DNA of 64,000 bases from Lineus longissimus (taxonomy: Eukaryota; Nemertea; Pilidiophora; Heteronemertea; Lineidae). Under the pieces are notes generated by a model. The model had not been told where the DNA came from and made no database searches. It saw only the letters and a program-made list of their open reading frames with translations. The translations under genes were made by a program, and so were the position numbers. How positions within the stretch are numbered: the stretch's first letter is position 1; every line of letters starts with the position of its first letter. This document shows positions 12,289 through 25,732 of this stretch, piece after piece. The stretch is from contig NC_088312.1 in the NCBI RefSeq assembly GCF_910592395.1, positions 8,308,001 to 8,372,000 of the forward strand, read 5' to 3'.

Positions 12289-15200
12289 GACTGCCGGTCG
12301 TCAACAGAGAGATCCGAAAGAACCAACTCAACACCTTAATATCGATTACATACTTTTCATTTAATTTCAGGTAATTTACAATAAGATGGGTAGAGTGAAG
12401 AGTTCCGAATTAGGCCTTGGAGAAGATAGAAGAGGAGACGGGAGATGACCTACCTTTGCCATGGAGTCATACCAGGGACGGGCATACACATGACCGGTTT
12501 ATAAGAACTCATTGCTCAGAAACGCTGCTGGGGAATTCGCAGGAATTCAGTTACCTTTAGAAATCAGCCGCATCCCATGGCATGCGTCCATTGCCTAGTT
12601 CGGTCGAAGGGAAAAAGCTGCGATCTCTAGTTCATGGTCCATATGTTACATATCGGGAGTCAAACGTGTCATCAGACCATATGAAATGACCAATCAGAAA
12701 GTACCAACGCATTAATTTTAAAGCACTGAACGATACACTTGTGAAGAACGCATGTTGTTATTATACAGTGTTTCTGGACACTGTAACAGATGCCAATAAT
12801 AAATTTCATTTTGAAATGAGAAGGGTTCGTGATGACAACATCTACAAATGATGGTTTATGTTCCAATGGCATATGTGGATCAGAGAGATTGTTTATCCCT
12901 TTCAGCATTTTTGATGAATATTATGATCCTCGGAATGGGAGAGGGTTGTCTCTTAGTCATAATGTTCGTTATTCAAACTTTACACCATTTTTAACCAAAA
13001 TCTAAATCTTCTCAAGCACTGTACAGGGTTCTAGTCGATGAGAACCTCATCTTGTGAGAGCTAAATTTTAAAATACATGTACATTGTCTACAGCCTTCTG
13101 TATTTTCAAATGGACTTTAACACGGTGATACATAAACCATCAGATTTACATTATTATGACGTACTGCCGAGTATCAGACACCGCTCTTTAATGAGGCAGA
13201 GGAACCAGAACCTCCCCAAGGGATTCCCAGTAAGAAGAGCGGCACTGCCCAGTCAGGGGGAAATTAATGAAGGAAGCTGCATGGAGATACTTTTGTTTTG
13301 TGTAACATTCGTATGTCTCTTGATGTACAGCTCGGCTCAGAAAGACACTGTCATTCTTATCCAACAAAAACAAAAGCTCGCTAATATATTTCCGTCGCCG
13401 TTCAACAGTTTTGTCCGGCATCACCCAAACCATGGTACAACGTTTGCACGGTATAGAATGACAGATTGAAGTGGGGACGTTTGGTCTATGAAACAACTTC
13501 GATGTTAATTGTTAGCTTGGTTATCGCTAACCACTGCTGTATGGAAGATGCACTTTTACTGCAGCCTGTCCGGCGGTAATGACCTGATATATTACATTGT
13601 AACTTAAATTGGCTTAAACCAGAATCGAAGTGACCAACCCGTAGAATCTAGACGAGAGTCAAATTACTGGTATCAAAGCAATGATTTGTATTGGTATAGT
13701 TGAAACCGTTTAATGAAATCTGTCACGTCATATTCTGTCGTAGACTTACAGTTGTATTCGATTACAACTAAAATTATACCCTGTCTGCTCTCGACCCTCT
13801 CAAAATATCAAATCAATGGTTAGACCTTCGAGATGAACTTGCACTTTTAGTAAAAAATCAATAACGAATTTACAAATGTAATTACACGTAGTTTCAATCG
13901 CAGGTTCTATAGGACCACGGCATGACGTGATTACCTCCAAATTATTGACTTTACAAAGAATTGAACAAAATTTGAAAATCACTGAAAAGTTGTATTTTTA
14001 ACTACCATCTTGAGTTATCAATCGAGCTCTTCGATCGCATTCGCCTCTTGGTCTCACTCCCAGCGCCAATGGAAAAGGCAAACAACTTACCTAATGGCCA
14101 TGGGAGTTGACAGGGATCACATGACTTACCTTCACGCGTTTATTGATGTACCAAATATTTGCCTGCAACGACAAGAAGATATCCCTATGTAAGTTGCCAT
14201 CAAATGAAGAAGATCAGGAGCATTTTAACATTTACACATTAGTTATGCCTTGTATCAGAAAGAAATAGCGTGCTTATCATCAACAAGCTACACAAGCTAG
14301 CTCGCTAACTATACGAAAGCTTGTCCTTTACCAATGATCTTCACAAAAATACCTTACGAAAGACTGTCGGAAGTTCTTATCAAAATTATCATAATTGGCA
14401 ACATTGCTGCTGCGACATGTTCCAGCGTTTGAGCCAGAAGACAAGGGACGCGATACTCAATTTGAAGGGTACTAGACGGTGTAAGTGGAGGTGTCGGATA
14501 TTCCATATGGCCTGTTAGTACTGTGAATACGAACAGGCATCTCAATATTTCAGAGAACCAAAGAAAGAAACATATCAGCCAACCAATTAAATCAATAGTT
14601 ATATTGAAGGAACGTCATCACTGGAGTTACAAATTAGTTTATTGGCCATGTGGAAATGGAATTGGAACAAGTGTCCGGAGATCGCGGGGCAAACTCGGAG
14701 GCTTCCCTGCACTGATTTATTTTGCAAATCGGTTACAGTAGATATGTTAAACAGAAAATAAAAGAGAATGTGTTGTGAGATCAAAATGTCAAACGATGGA
14801 AACGTAAATCACATCTACTCTCCTTTCAAGTCAATTTCCCTGCTGAAGCGAATTCCAAAGGCGTTCTACGACATCCACTATGTTGATACAAGGTATCTCT
14901 CAAACGTATGGCCAAATCACAAAAGATGATCAGCTATGTAAATAACCAGAGGGCAGAGGACGCGATTTCAATTGTAACTTTATCCTGTGGACATTTAGGT
15001 CTTTGGTACTGCTATAGCAATTTGTAACATGCGGAGAGAAGCTAAATGAATTGTGCAAAAGCAGCGCACAAGACTCATCAAAGCAACGACAGCAAGCGTT
15101 GTTAAGTATTGAAATAATACGACTGCAGTGAATTACCAATAATTCTTTGGCCTTTGATTCTAACAAATTGAGCAAAAACACTAATTTGACCAAACTATTC

Positions 15201-18200
15201 AGAGTAAGCCCACGTATGGGTCGTTTTGCATTATTTTGAAGCCGATCTCCGAATAATTGGCTGAGATCTCAAATCAGCAAAATCAAATCAACGCTGCTGA
15301 CTTTGGGAAGCAGGAGAAATTGAGTGGGTGAATACGAATCCAAAGGGAAATAATTTTTACAGGAAGATTATGTCAATGCTCTAAACAACTAGATACATTC
15401 TTTCGGCTGGTTATTCACAGAAACTTAGGAAGAACCATGATGGTTCGAATGAGATTAAAGGGCAGCCATCTCTCCCTATGGTTCGTGTAGAATATACTAA
15501 TTAACGAATTTAAAACAATCTTGCGCCCTCAGCTCACACTACTGAGAGGAAAATGCTTGTGTTGATATGATGTTGAAAATCTGCCAACCAAAACCACATG
15601 AGAAGAGAATTCATCTGACGGTAAATTGCAAACACTACATTCCTGAGAAAGGCAGAAAAAGGAAAGGTTTACTTGTTCATTGTGTATTGGAAAGTGCGCT
15701 GCATGACTGTCATCGCGCCATCTTCTCAGCTACGCCCTGCTTTAGAAGATATACAGGATTGTTCCAAACACTTTTCCGAGAGAAAAATGCATCTCTACAG
15801 CACAATGTAAAATGCCAAAATGCCAGAATCCTCTTCTGTTCAGTGTTTTCTTCAACAGATCACTATACATGTACTTTTATCTCGTCCCTGCGAATGCTCA
15901 CACACACATGGTCTTGAAATGTATCGACTAAATGTCCCTGCTGAAAATGTACCACTTAAACACAAAGTGCTTGGTGATGTTTTGGCTGGCTCATTTCCGG
16001 ATAGAGATGTCACTTGCATGTTTACATGAGACATTAAGATAAGACATGACAACAGCTGTTCACGTAACATGTATATGGTGCTAGCGGACACCCCTGTCTA
16101 CAAGCAAACAGTGGCCGACAGAACTGATGAGCTAGGTGGTTGCCGAGAGCCTTTTGATTGAAGGGCTTTGTTGTAACGAGTCCTTCAGACCACTCTCAGA
16201 CTGTAGAATAAGAGGAAAGATATTTCTCTTATGTTACCCATACTCATTGTACGTAGCCATACGGAATTGACTGAGAATGTTATTGGTAGGAGTCGTTGAT
16301 ACCATCAGGCATGTCAGGGGTGAGTGATGATGTTGAGCGGAAGTGATAATTTTCGAAGCGTACAATGTATGTTGATCTTGGCTGCGTTTTAATTCGCCTA
16401 CGCACAGCTTAGATTGTATGACATTTGGATAGAAACATGTACCTCGGTCGGAAGAGTTTTCATTGCTACCACTAATACATCTGCGACATCCCCGGGTTCA
16501 GCTATCTCATTGAAATATATGTAGTTAAAAATAATTCAATAATTTTCAACATCATGACTACCGTAATCGTAATCTTGCTATTGAATTGCCTTCAGCTTAT
16601 AAATCTCCTTTTTAATAATTTCGAAGTTTTGCATTAGGGGTTAATTTCTAATGGAATACCGGTTTTCACATAGCTGAAAGTATCGTATCGCAAATCCGAA
16701 AACTGGAGCAAAATAGATGTAAGCACAAGTCCCTAATAAGTCATTTCGGTCTGCACAAGTCCCTAATAAGTCATTTCGGTCTTCACTCTACACATCAGGT
16801 TGCGTGCCGGTGCAAAGCTTCCTTTCTATCTTTTCAACAAATAGGGCAACGGGATGAATTTTGGGTGAGGCTGGGACTAAAACTGCAAGTTGTTTATTGT
16901 AGTGACTGGACTGGCATGTTAGTCCAGGATGCCCCCTATCACCTCGCACCAACCACGACCCCCTGCATCGCGTTTCTTCCCGCCATTGTCATTTTAAAAC
17001 GAACAAAAACACAATTTGTGGGCAATACTGGCAGCCATCTTGGATTTCCCACAATGAAATTTCCCAAAAGAATTCAAAATGGCCTTTAATGATTCTTTGA
17101 CCTCAAAAACCTATGGCTAGATAACAAAATTATTATCATTTGTAAAATGTCAACTGAGTTGTGGCCAAAAACAAAATTTTTGTTTTAAGTAGCAGTTTTG
17201 CATTAACAAACATGTTTAGCGGACCAAAATTTCTAGGCTTCAGCTTCCTGACTAAGATGCAAAAGACATCCACACAATGGTCACAGTAAATGGCTATAAA
17301 ATCGACGCCAAGTCATGCAATTCTGCCACATTTCCCATCAGGAAAAGCGATGAGAAACCTCAGGGTTACCAAAAGGCATCGACTAATAGGACCATTACCA
17401 ATATCAGCTTCCCATCACCAAGGATTTTTAACCTTCATGCCTATTCAGAGGCTTTGAGTTCATTTGATGATATGGAATTTCATCCCTTGCTACGGGCGAA
17501 AAACGATTTGTAAACTTGATATTGGCAAATGGGATGTCATTTTGCGCTCCCACAATATGTTGCTCCACTCGCATGATGACTATCGGAAATAGCGTTTGTG
17601 GTTTTATCTCGCGAATATACCGATTTTGACATTGGCATCCAAGTCAGTTATTGTTGGGTTTTTCTTATCTGATGGATTTTGAGCATGTGGTCCAATAACT
17701 AAGAGATGCAGCATTGTTAAGCTTATAATGGTATTTCGAGATTAAAGTTGATTACCAATAGACAATATTCAGGTTCCACAGACCACGCACATACAAGTTT
17801 CTACACCCATGTAGCCTCGTTTTTCAAAGGGCTTCCCCATTGCCTCAGGTGACAATTTCAGACGTAACCAGTCTGGCAAGGATCATTGAACGGGGATCCT
17901 TTCTTCACTGGTAACAAAGAAATTGTCCCTTCTTTAAAATGTCGTTGTCAAGCAATTTCGCCAGTTTTTTTTCATGAATAGACCAAAAAAAGAACTGAAT
18001 GCACGTGCTTGACATCGTGCCACTGGCAAAGACATAGTGAAATTGCTTTACAATTGGTCACTTGAAACGAATATGAAAATTTCGAATTCATGCAAATGAC
18101 TTATTCATGGAGCAATTTGAATTTGAATTCCAATATCTTTCCTATATATACTTGGGAAAATTGCAATCTGGCTCTCCTGTGCTATAATCTATATTCGTCG

Positions 18201-21200
18201 TGACGGTGACAGCCAGCAGCCAAATAAGCTCGAGAAATGTCAATGCTCGAATACGAATTCTCAAAATTAATTGATTTCATGGTCTTCACGATCTCCAACC
18301 TTTGATCCATAGTCACTGGGACTCAAACAACAATCCAATTTCCTATTGGAGGAAAGTGGCGAACGAGTAATCATCATTGACTGGAGGCAAAAAGTTGACA
18401 TTTTTTGACACACACGTTTTGTACCTGTACCACATCTTTGCATTACCTGACCTGGATTCACTTTTTGAAGCTCTCCGGCCCATCCAAGGTATTGTGCCGT
18501 ATCTTATTGAACTATACAGAAATGTTACTTTTGTGAATCGTATCAAGATGTAATGTCACAGCCTCATTGCCAAACACATTAGCCAAAGAGATGATGAAAG
18601 TGTTAGTTCGGAAAATTAGTTATGGGGAGAGCAAGAGAGGGATATGAAATGGTTTTGTCAAATACATTGAGTTGCGGCAGACGATACCAGGCAGGAAACC
18701 ATTATATAACCAGTCGAATCACCACTACCAACCTGCATGGAGCCTAGATGGATGGTAACAGGAACTCTCTGAACTGACGGAGTGCACTCTATACTACTAC
18801 TGGATTCAACCTTGATATTCCAATAGAGCTGAATATTTCATAGAATGTCTATTAATACTTTTTTATATGAAGGATGCCTTTCGCCATTCGTGATAGTAAA
18901 GTAAATAAGTATCATAGCAGCTTTATGGGCGAATTTCATTCGACACTGTGTAGTAGAAGGTCTGCTTCGGAAAGGTTTTAGTGCAAGTGGTGTGTTGTCT
19001 CAAAACACATTGCTGTTCCAGAATCATCAGTTAGCTTTTTCTATTTTTGTAGAGGTAGTTTCAGAGATGTCGAGTCTGTACCAAATGCTATTGTTTGACT
19101 GCATTACTAGCTGGATAGAGCGAATTTGCACCTGTACCTGTACATATATTTGTTGACCCTTTTCAATTTGTGGAAAAAGGCTTTTCAGCAGGAATGAAGA
19201 CTATCGTGTGCATAAGATTGTTGACGCAAAAATGTGAATGTGACAAAAATGAGCTTGGCGTCATCTTCAGGCCGTAGTTGAAGTGTTTTAAAAACAATCT
19301 CATTCGACTTAAAGATGTCAATTACTTTCTTACAACGGCAACTTTGCAAAAGAGTGTCAAGTTATGAAAACAGTTCGAGGTCGACCTTATAATAGTGCAC
19401 TGCTAAATGAGAACCAATTAGTGTGAATTAGCAATGGGTTGAAACTATTTGGCCCATGAAACTCAAGTTCTTAATGGCAGCACAACTCACATGAAGTACC
19501 GAAATTTCGGCAAATGTACCTAGCAAGTACAGTGTTAATTTCAATCAGCCGTCTAAGGCTGCATCAGTGAGATCTCTTTGGGCGTCTCATCAAAATGCCC
19601 ATTTGATGTTTCTGGCAGTGGTATAAAGTACGCAGAGGTCCTCTAATCCTTCTTGCTATAACGCTGATCTTACCCTAAGCGCTGAGCGAATGGCAATTCC
19701 AGCATCACTACATCACTACATCAATTAGAAATGATGATTATTTGCTCTTCGTTGAATATTTGAATGGGGAGACCCTTTTTCATACCAATTGCTCGCTTGC
19801 TGTGATACGGACTATTATTAACTAATATTGTTGGAAGTGAATTTGGTATGAAAATGGGATTGGAGTACCCTATATGAGAAGCTACAGTGCCCAGGAAATT
19901 AAAACCGAAAAGGGACAAAAGCGTTAATCTATGATGAGAATGAGGTTTTTTGTTACATGTACCATGCTATTCCCAGGGAATTTCAACAGGTTCGGCAGGA
20001 TTTATCACGAATCAGCCAGCGATCCCTTGACTATAGGCGCAATAAAGAGAGCTTACCCAAAGGGACCCTGTAGCCATACCCAGATAAATTGCTTGAAATT
20101 ATCGTTGCTATGTGATGCCAAGAAGGTGGATGATGGGTTGGATGCAAGGAGGCCAATCCATTATTTATCTGAAGCCCAAATCCATCATTGTCAATCTTGG
20201 CTGCCCATTGCTTTCATATTTTCAATACAACATTTGAAGGGCTTCGAAGCCCTAATGTTCGTGTTGGTGGAATTGGTGGTATGCCACTGGTTTAGATCCG
20301 ATGACGAGGTCGATAACAGAGAAAAAAGAAAGGTTACGTTCTTGATTGAATTATTATGATAAAAACACATTCTGCAAAAACAAATATACAGACATGAGGC
20401 AATGAAATACATACGGTATTGCGAATATATTGCGGGATATACCCTTTCATGCTGGCAATGTTTTGCCCTGGCTTCTGTCCCTTACCCTAACTCTTTGTTT
20501 TTTTACCTCTTCAAATTTCAATAGTCCCGAGCTGGGCATCCATATGAAGCTAAATGTAAAATACCTTAACAATCTGTGTTATTTTTTAACTGCCCATCAG
20601 CCATCCATAGCATTGAAACATGTCCCACGTGCATTTTCTTACAGCCAGCGTTGTTCCTTCCTCTACATGTAATCAGCCATCGCTCCACAATCTCCCCCGA
20701 AAGCCATTCGAACGACACTTGAGGATGCTCGATCCAAAAGTAACCAAACTGCTGCTCTGCTGACGAAGCAAATTATCAACTCATAACTGCTTGTACATTA
20801 CCAAGGACAAAATCGATCCCCACCCGAACTCAGCTCCAAGTTGCAACACACGATGCGAAGAAAAGACAAAATGTTATATCGTTATTTTGCTAGAAGCTAT
20901 TTGAAATCAAATTTGCTAAGTGGTATATTGCACTTAATCTGACACTTGTATGCATTACAAGATGAATTGAAGTGTCTCTGTGTGTAGATTTTCAAAAAAA
21001 ATTGTATTAAGATACCCGCTTTCTCCCTTGAGCGTTTGCAAAAGTTGTGTTCTTTGTCTTTGTCTTTTGTCAACGGATGACTAATACTTAGTAATACTAA
21101 TTTTTGCAGTCTTCCAGTATTATTTTGTCGATGTCCAATAGGCAAGTGTTACTGTAGTATGGGCGTTCCATGTATCTCCAAAGCAGTCTTACCGATGTAA

Positions 21201-24200
21201 TGATGAAGCCGTATGGCTCGGGTCTGAACACCAGAATGTCTATATTTAGTTGAACCTGTCGTATTGTATAAAGTTATGCATGTTATGCTTGCCTTATCGG
21301 AAGGAAACAAAGCCATTCCGCAGCATCTACATTACCGGTGTAGAATTTCATATTGACCTGATATTTGGCATCACGTTTTTCAAGTTACTTCTTGTTTCCT
21401 TCTGTTTCTGACAAGGCCATCACATTTAAATTGCCAAGATTTTCAATATTTCACTCAATCCCAAACTTGTCTTTTGATATAGTCCCATCCACCTTCAACA
21501 TCTTGACCCTCAATGTATCGATATTGCTCAGCTTCCAGACAACGCGCGTCAATATGGGTGGAGGCTACACGGAGGAAATACCGCTGGAAGTTCAGTATGC
21601 ACCTTCAAAGGATATCTGATATCTACTTTAGAGCACCTGGTCTTATCACAACTCATTGCTCAGTGCTGTGTAAAGGGGTATTGGCCTGATCAGTTCATGA
21701 TTACTTGGTCTACGACTCGACACATTTTGCAATAGCCGTCGAATACCTTGGAGAAAGAAGAGCCAAATTGAGATGATGCGCTTTGTACCTCTTCATCAAG
21801 ACGCTACAACATCCATTGTGTGTTAATTGTAGCATTTATACATCAATGTATTTTAGTTAATTCTCTTGGTTTCCATAGAAACTAATCTGTATAGTTAGAT
21901 TTTGCCATTTGATAAAAATTAATCAAGCTAAATTTTCTAGGACATACGAGTCCAATGCACAGCCGTAACAGCATGATATTATCGTAAATCGTCTTGGCAC
22001 ACTGTTTGATAGGAGTTGATATTCAACATAAAGATTGGCCCAGCACAGTGCAAGAGTGATATCGGCAGATCCACTATTTCTCACACTCGATAATTTGCTG
22101 AACAATATTTCATCCATCACTCGTTGGAGTTTTGTCAAGAGATACGCTATCATGAAATGTAACTGTTAACCCAATTCTTTGGCAACTGAAATCAACTGTG
22201 CCAATGATTTGCCGTCCATGAACTTATTGGCAGAGCATCTTCATCCGACAAGGCATACTTGCAGGGCAATAAGCTAGGGTTCCTGCGATCGCCATGTCCC
22301 CGGATTAATTATCTGTTGAGGAAGTGTGTACTCTATCGAACTACTCATAGGCAGAGCAGCTTCATCTGACACTGGCTTATTAGTCGAGGAGATATTTGGT
22401 ATGTTTCAAAGATCAAATTGAGAACCTTCATATCAATCGTTGTTACACCATGCAAATTACAAGTAATTTGTTTGATTAATTTCAATCATTGCACTGCTTA
22501 AGCGGGCCGGGAAAAAAACAATATTTGCTAATCTTCTTTGTCAATATAGATGTCCGTGACAGATGAAATTCCTTGCATTTCGTTTTTAATTTCCTAACAC
22601 ATTTGACAGTGTTAAATTGAAAAAGGAGAAGATTATTCTGTGTCTGCCGTACACTATGCAAAATTGTTGCGCTGAATGAGCCGATAGCTGCTTCAACGTT
22701 TGAGGGGCGGATATTACCCTAAACGCTTTCATGCACACACTGGAAAAATCCATAAGATATTTCTCAGTAAAGATTGGTTGTCTGATTTGAAACACTGATC
22801 TTAGTCGGCAAGCAGACGTTAAAAGTTCATCTCTTTGAAACAGTGTTATTTCAAATAGAGCCTTTTTTTGTTTCCAAAATTCAAAATGTTACTTTTATAA
22901 TAATGATGCAGGAGGATGAGTTTTATTATAAGAATACAAGACATTCACTGAGGAGAAAAATCTATTGAGGGAAAACTTTCACAATAATTAATTGGAAAAT
23001 TCTAATCAAAATGGCATGCCGCATCAAGTTGAAAGACAAGTTTGTTTGTGCAGTTGGTACTGCGATGTTAAACTCCCGTAGCAGACCATTCATCATCATA
23101 AACAGTCTGTGAGGGGGAGAGACGTCTCAGGAGTGTATGCGATCTCGGCCTGTGTGGATGTATCATCAGTTCAAGACAGCACGGAGAACATTATCGGTTG
23201 GCGACGGTAGCATTGGCAAAAGTATAGTTAAAGAGTGCAGTGTTCTTATAAGCTATTAACTTTGGCTCAGCTGTTTTTTAGTCTGGATAGGAAGTGATAG
23301 CCATCAACAAGGGCAAGCTTAGCAGGACCTGATTCTTGCGAGGATACATATCTGAACCTGATAAGTTTGTATATACCTGCCTGACACTAAAATCTTGCAG
23401 TTCACATGCTCACGATGCAGTCTTGACATAATAGGGAGGGTGTGATTGGTTCCGACACCAAGAACGAGAAAGAGGTGAGACGCAGCCTGAGTTTAAACTA
23501 CCAATTTCAGGGCGCGCTTTTGTGTGCAGGGCTGGAGAAGCGAACATTGACCCCCGATTTCCTCAGGATGTTTTACGGTGCCCATGGTGATAATGGAGAT
23601 GTGCCATGTGGACGACAGACTTTAAAAAAGCTATTGCCGAGGTTCCTGGATACAATTTTCTTTACTTTGCCAAGAATGACAGCAATGCTTCAACTCGAAA
23701 ATTTGCAAATTAAAATTGGACTAGATATCGTCTTGACTTACCGGCGAAAGAGTACTGAAAAACAGAATAATCCTCCTCAATCTTGACGGTTGTTCCGTGT
23801 GCAGTGTGTGTTTATTGTTGCTGTCTAACAGGTGGTTCCATCTGGATAGCCAAATGGGATTTAATAGGAGATGCTGGCGTTGAGAACTCGGCCTATACTA
23901 CTACTACTAATGATTCTGAGCCACCCTGTATAGTATGACTACCGTGACCAGACACTCCACCAGATGATAATGTGGAGCATCCCTTGGTGGTGTTCAGGGG
24001 GTGATAGTCTTCTTATAGTTACGACCATTAAAATTTAGTGGACAGAAAAGCCGGTACCTTCATGTATGTATTCAGCAGTTTTAAACGCGCAACAAGATAT
24101 CGCTCTCTAAACATGATAAATGTTGTCTACACCTTGTTGAAATTTGAAAGTGCTTCACAAATATTAAGGTTTGCTACGCACAACAAAATTCTTTAAAACC

Positions 24201-25320
24201 GCTACATTGGCCCGTACTCGCCTGTACAATTCAGTCAGTGGATATAACACCGTCTCCTCCATACTGCCACCCGATGGAACGTTTCCTGAACGGTTTTACA
24301 GTAAGACATTTTAGTTCATGGATATGTTCTTAAATTTAAAACTAGCCGACTTTTTCCATCGTGGATGAATTGATAAATTATGCCTACAACCAAGCATCCT
24401 CGACTACAAGGGTCATTTGTATGCTCCTTCCATCGCACACACCACTAAGATAGGTGTAAGAAGTGGTGAGTGAACGTCCTGAAGCTCAGGACACACGACT
24501 GATCCAATATACCACCTGAGTCATTTGATGCGGCTTTTAAGGCATAAAGGATAGTCGAACCACTCTGTAAACATTAATCGGAGCCATTGAGTCCGACGTA
24601 TGAAAAAAAACGACCGGGCTTTTCATAGGCCTATTTGGGCGATTCCGGCCGGCTGGCCGATCGACGTTCTGGCTCGTGGTGAGAGAGGGCAGTTGCCAAT
24701 ATCATTATAGCATAATTTTAGCATAATTTTCAAAACTAATTACTTCAAAGTATTGTCCTTCCCTTACAAACGCATTTGGCCAACAGATGAAAACACGTGC
24801 TGAGATTTGTGACGAGGATCAGGATGCGTGTTTGCGCGGGGAATTTTGAATATCCCGCCATTTCGCTCTTGACCTCGCGCCCATGATTAGTAACGAAGTC
24901 CTGGATACGAGGCTAAAAACATAACAGGAAGTGCATAACCGCAGTGAATAGTGGGATAGAAATTCCAAAACATTTACAACATTTTTGACAGATCACAGAA
25001 TTTCAGCTCAATTTTTGTCATATTTGTTTCAGTTGTCAATTATCGGTGAGGGGACAATGAAAGCTTGATGATTGTCTTCAGCACTATTTCATTGCCTTTG
25101 CATAAACTGCTTTATATTCGGCCACACGGCTGCTGTAAAGCTAGAAAGTATAAAATAAGTTAGTAGCTGTATGCATGCAATGCACATGAAGATGCATTGA
25201 CTTGTTGCATGTAACTCTACGTCGGCCTCGTTACTGCGTGCATGCAGTCCCTGATTATGGGTAATCTTAGCCTTTAGCTTAGCAGTGTAAAGTGTGGTGC
25301 TTCTTCGCCATCTGCCCATT
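12289..25320. other. Gene-free AT-rich region, right part
   Basis: No gene is recognised. The longest open frames are about 110-140 codons (for example 13077-13469, 15567-15917, 19931-20359 and 23442-23786). They have no domain, no family resemblance and no exon-like borders, so I treat them as chance. The DNA is largely unique apart from one exact 30-bp tandem duplication at 16723-16782. Distal regulatory elements for IFT88 or a gene outside the window could lie here, but nothing shows it directly. Confidence 0.55.
16723..16782. repeat. Exact 30-bp tandem duplication
   Basis: A 30-bp unit beginning GCACAAGTCCCTAATAAGTC occurs twice head to tail with no mismatch (16723-16752 and 16753-16782). 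The identity suggests a recent duplication, or an array that is polymorphic in the population. Confidence 0.9.
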
Positions 25321-25329
25321 TAAATTCAA

Positions 25330-25732
25330 CTATTGTTCAGATCGCATTCCACAATGACAGTGAATTGAATGGGGCCCCAATCACTTATCAGCGACGCGAT
25401 GCGACGTCATGGGATGGCCAATCTCTTGGATGCATGCTGGCCATGGGCCGATGCCGATGATGGGGCATGCCCATGTCCATGATGCCCCATGGCATGGGTT
25501 GAGTCCTGGCAATGTCCAAGATGTGATGACTGACGACTTCTCGACTTCATCCATTTCTTGATTGAACCGTCTGAACTGATGCCTGTCCAATCATTCTCCT
25601 GATCTCCTTGACTATATCAGTATATGGCTTTTCGGTACATGAATGAATAGCCGTACTCATATTGCTGGACGATGTTTCTTTTGCAGAAGATATCCAGATT
25701 GAAACCAGTTTAAGAGTATTCTTTGGAGACGG
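25330..25732 (+). promoter_or_regulatory. Probable IFT88 promoter and 5' leader
   Basis: This stretch immediately upstream of IFT88 is richer in GC and CpG than its surroundings. It contains a CRE-like CGACGTCA at 25402-25409 and a cluster of overlapping palindromes (GGGCATGCCC near 25460, CCATGG twice) at about 25440-25500. A pyrimidine-rich acceptor ending TTTTGCAG at 25686 lies 46 bp before the start codon, so the leader may be spliced. I did not find a convincing RFX X-box, which many ciliary genes carry. The transcription start is not determined. Confidence 0.35.

Noticed and set aside
13077-13496. Opposed open frames of 130 and 102 codons
   Set aside because: Composition looks random, no domain is recognisable, and there are no flanking exon signals.
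19931-20359. 142-codon plus-strand frame
   Set aside because: The longest open frame in the left region, but no family resemblance or coding-like pattern; expected by chance in 25 kb.
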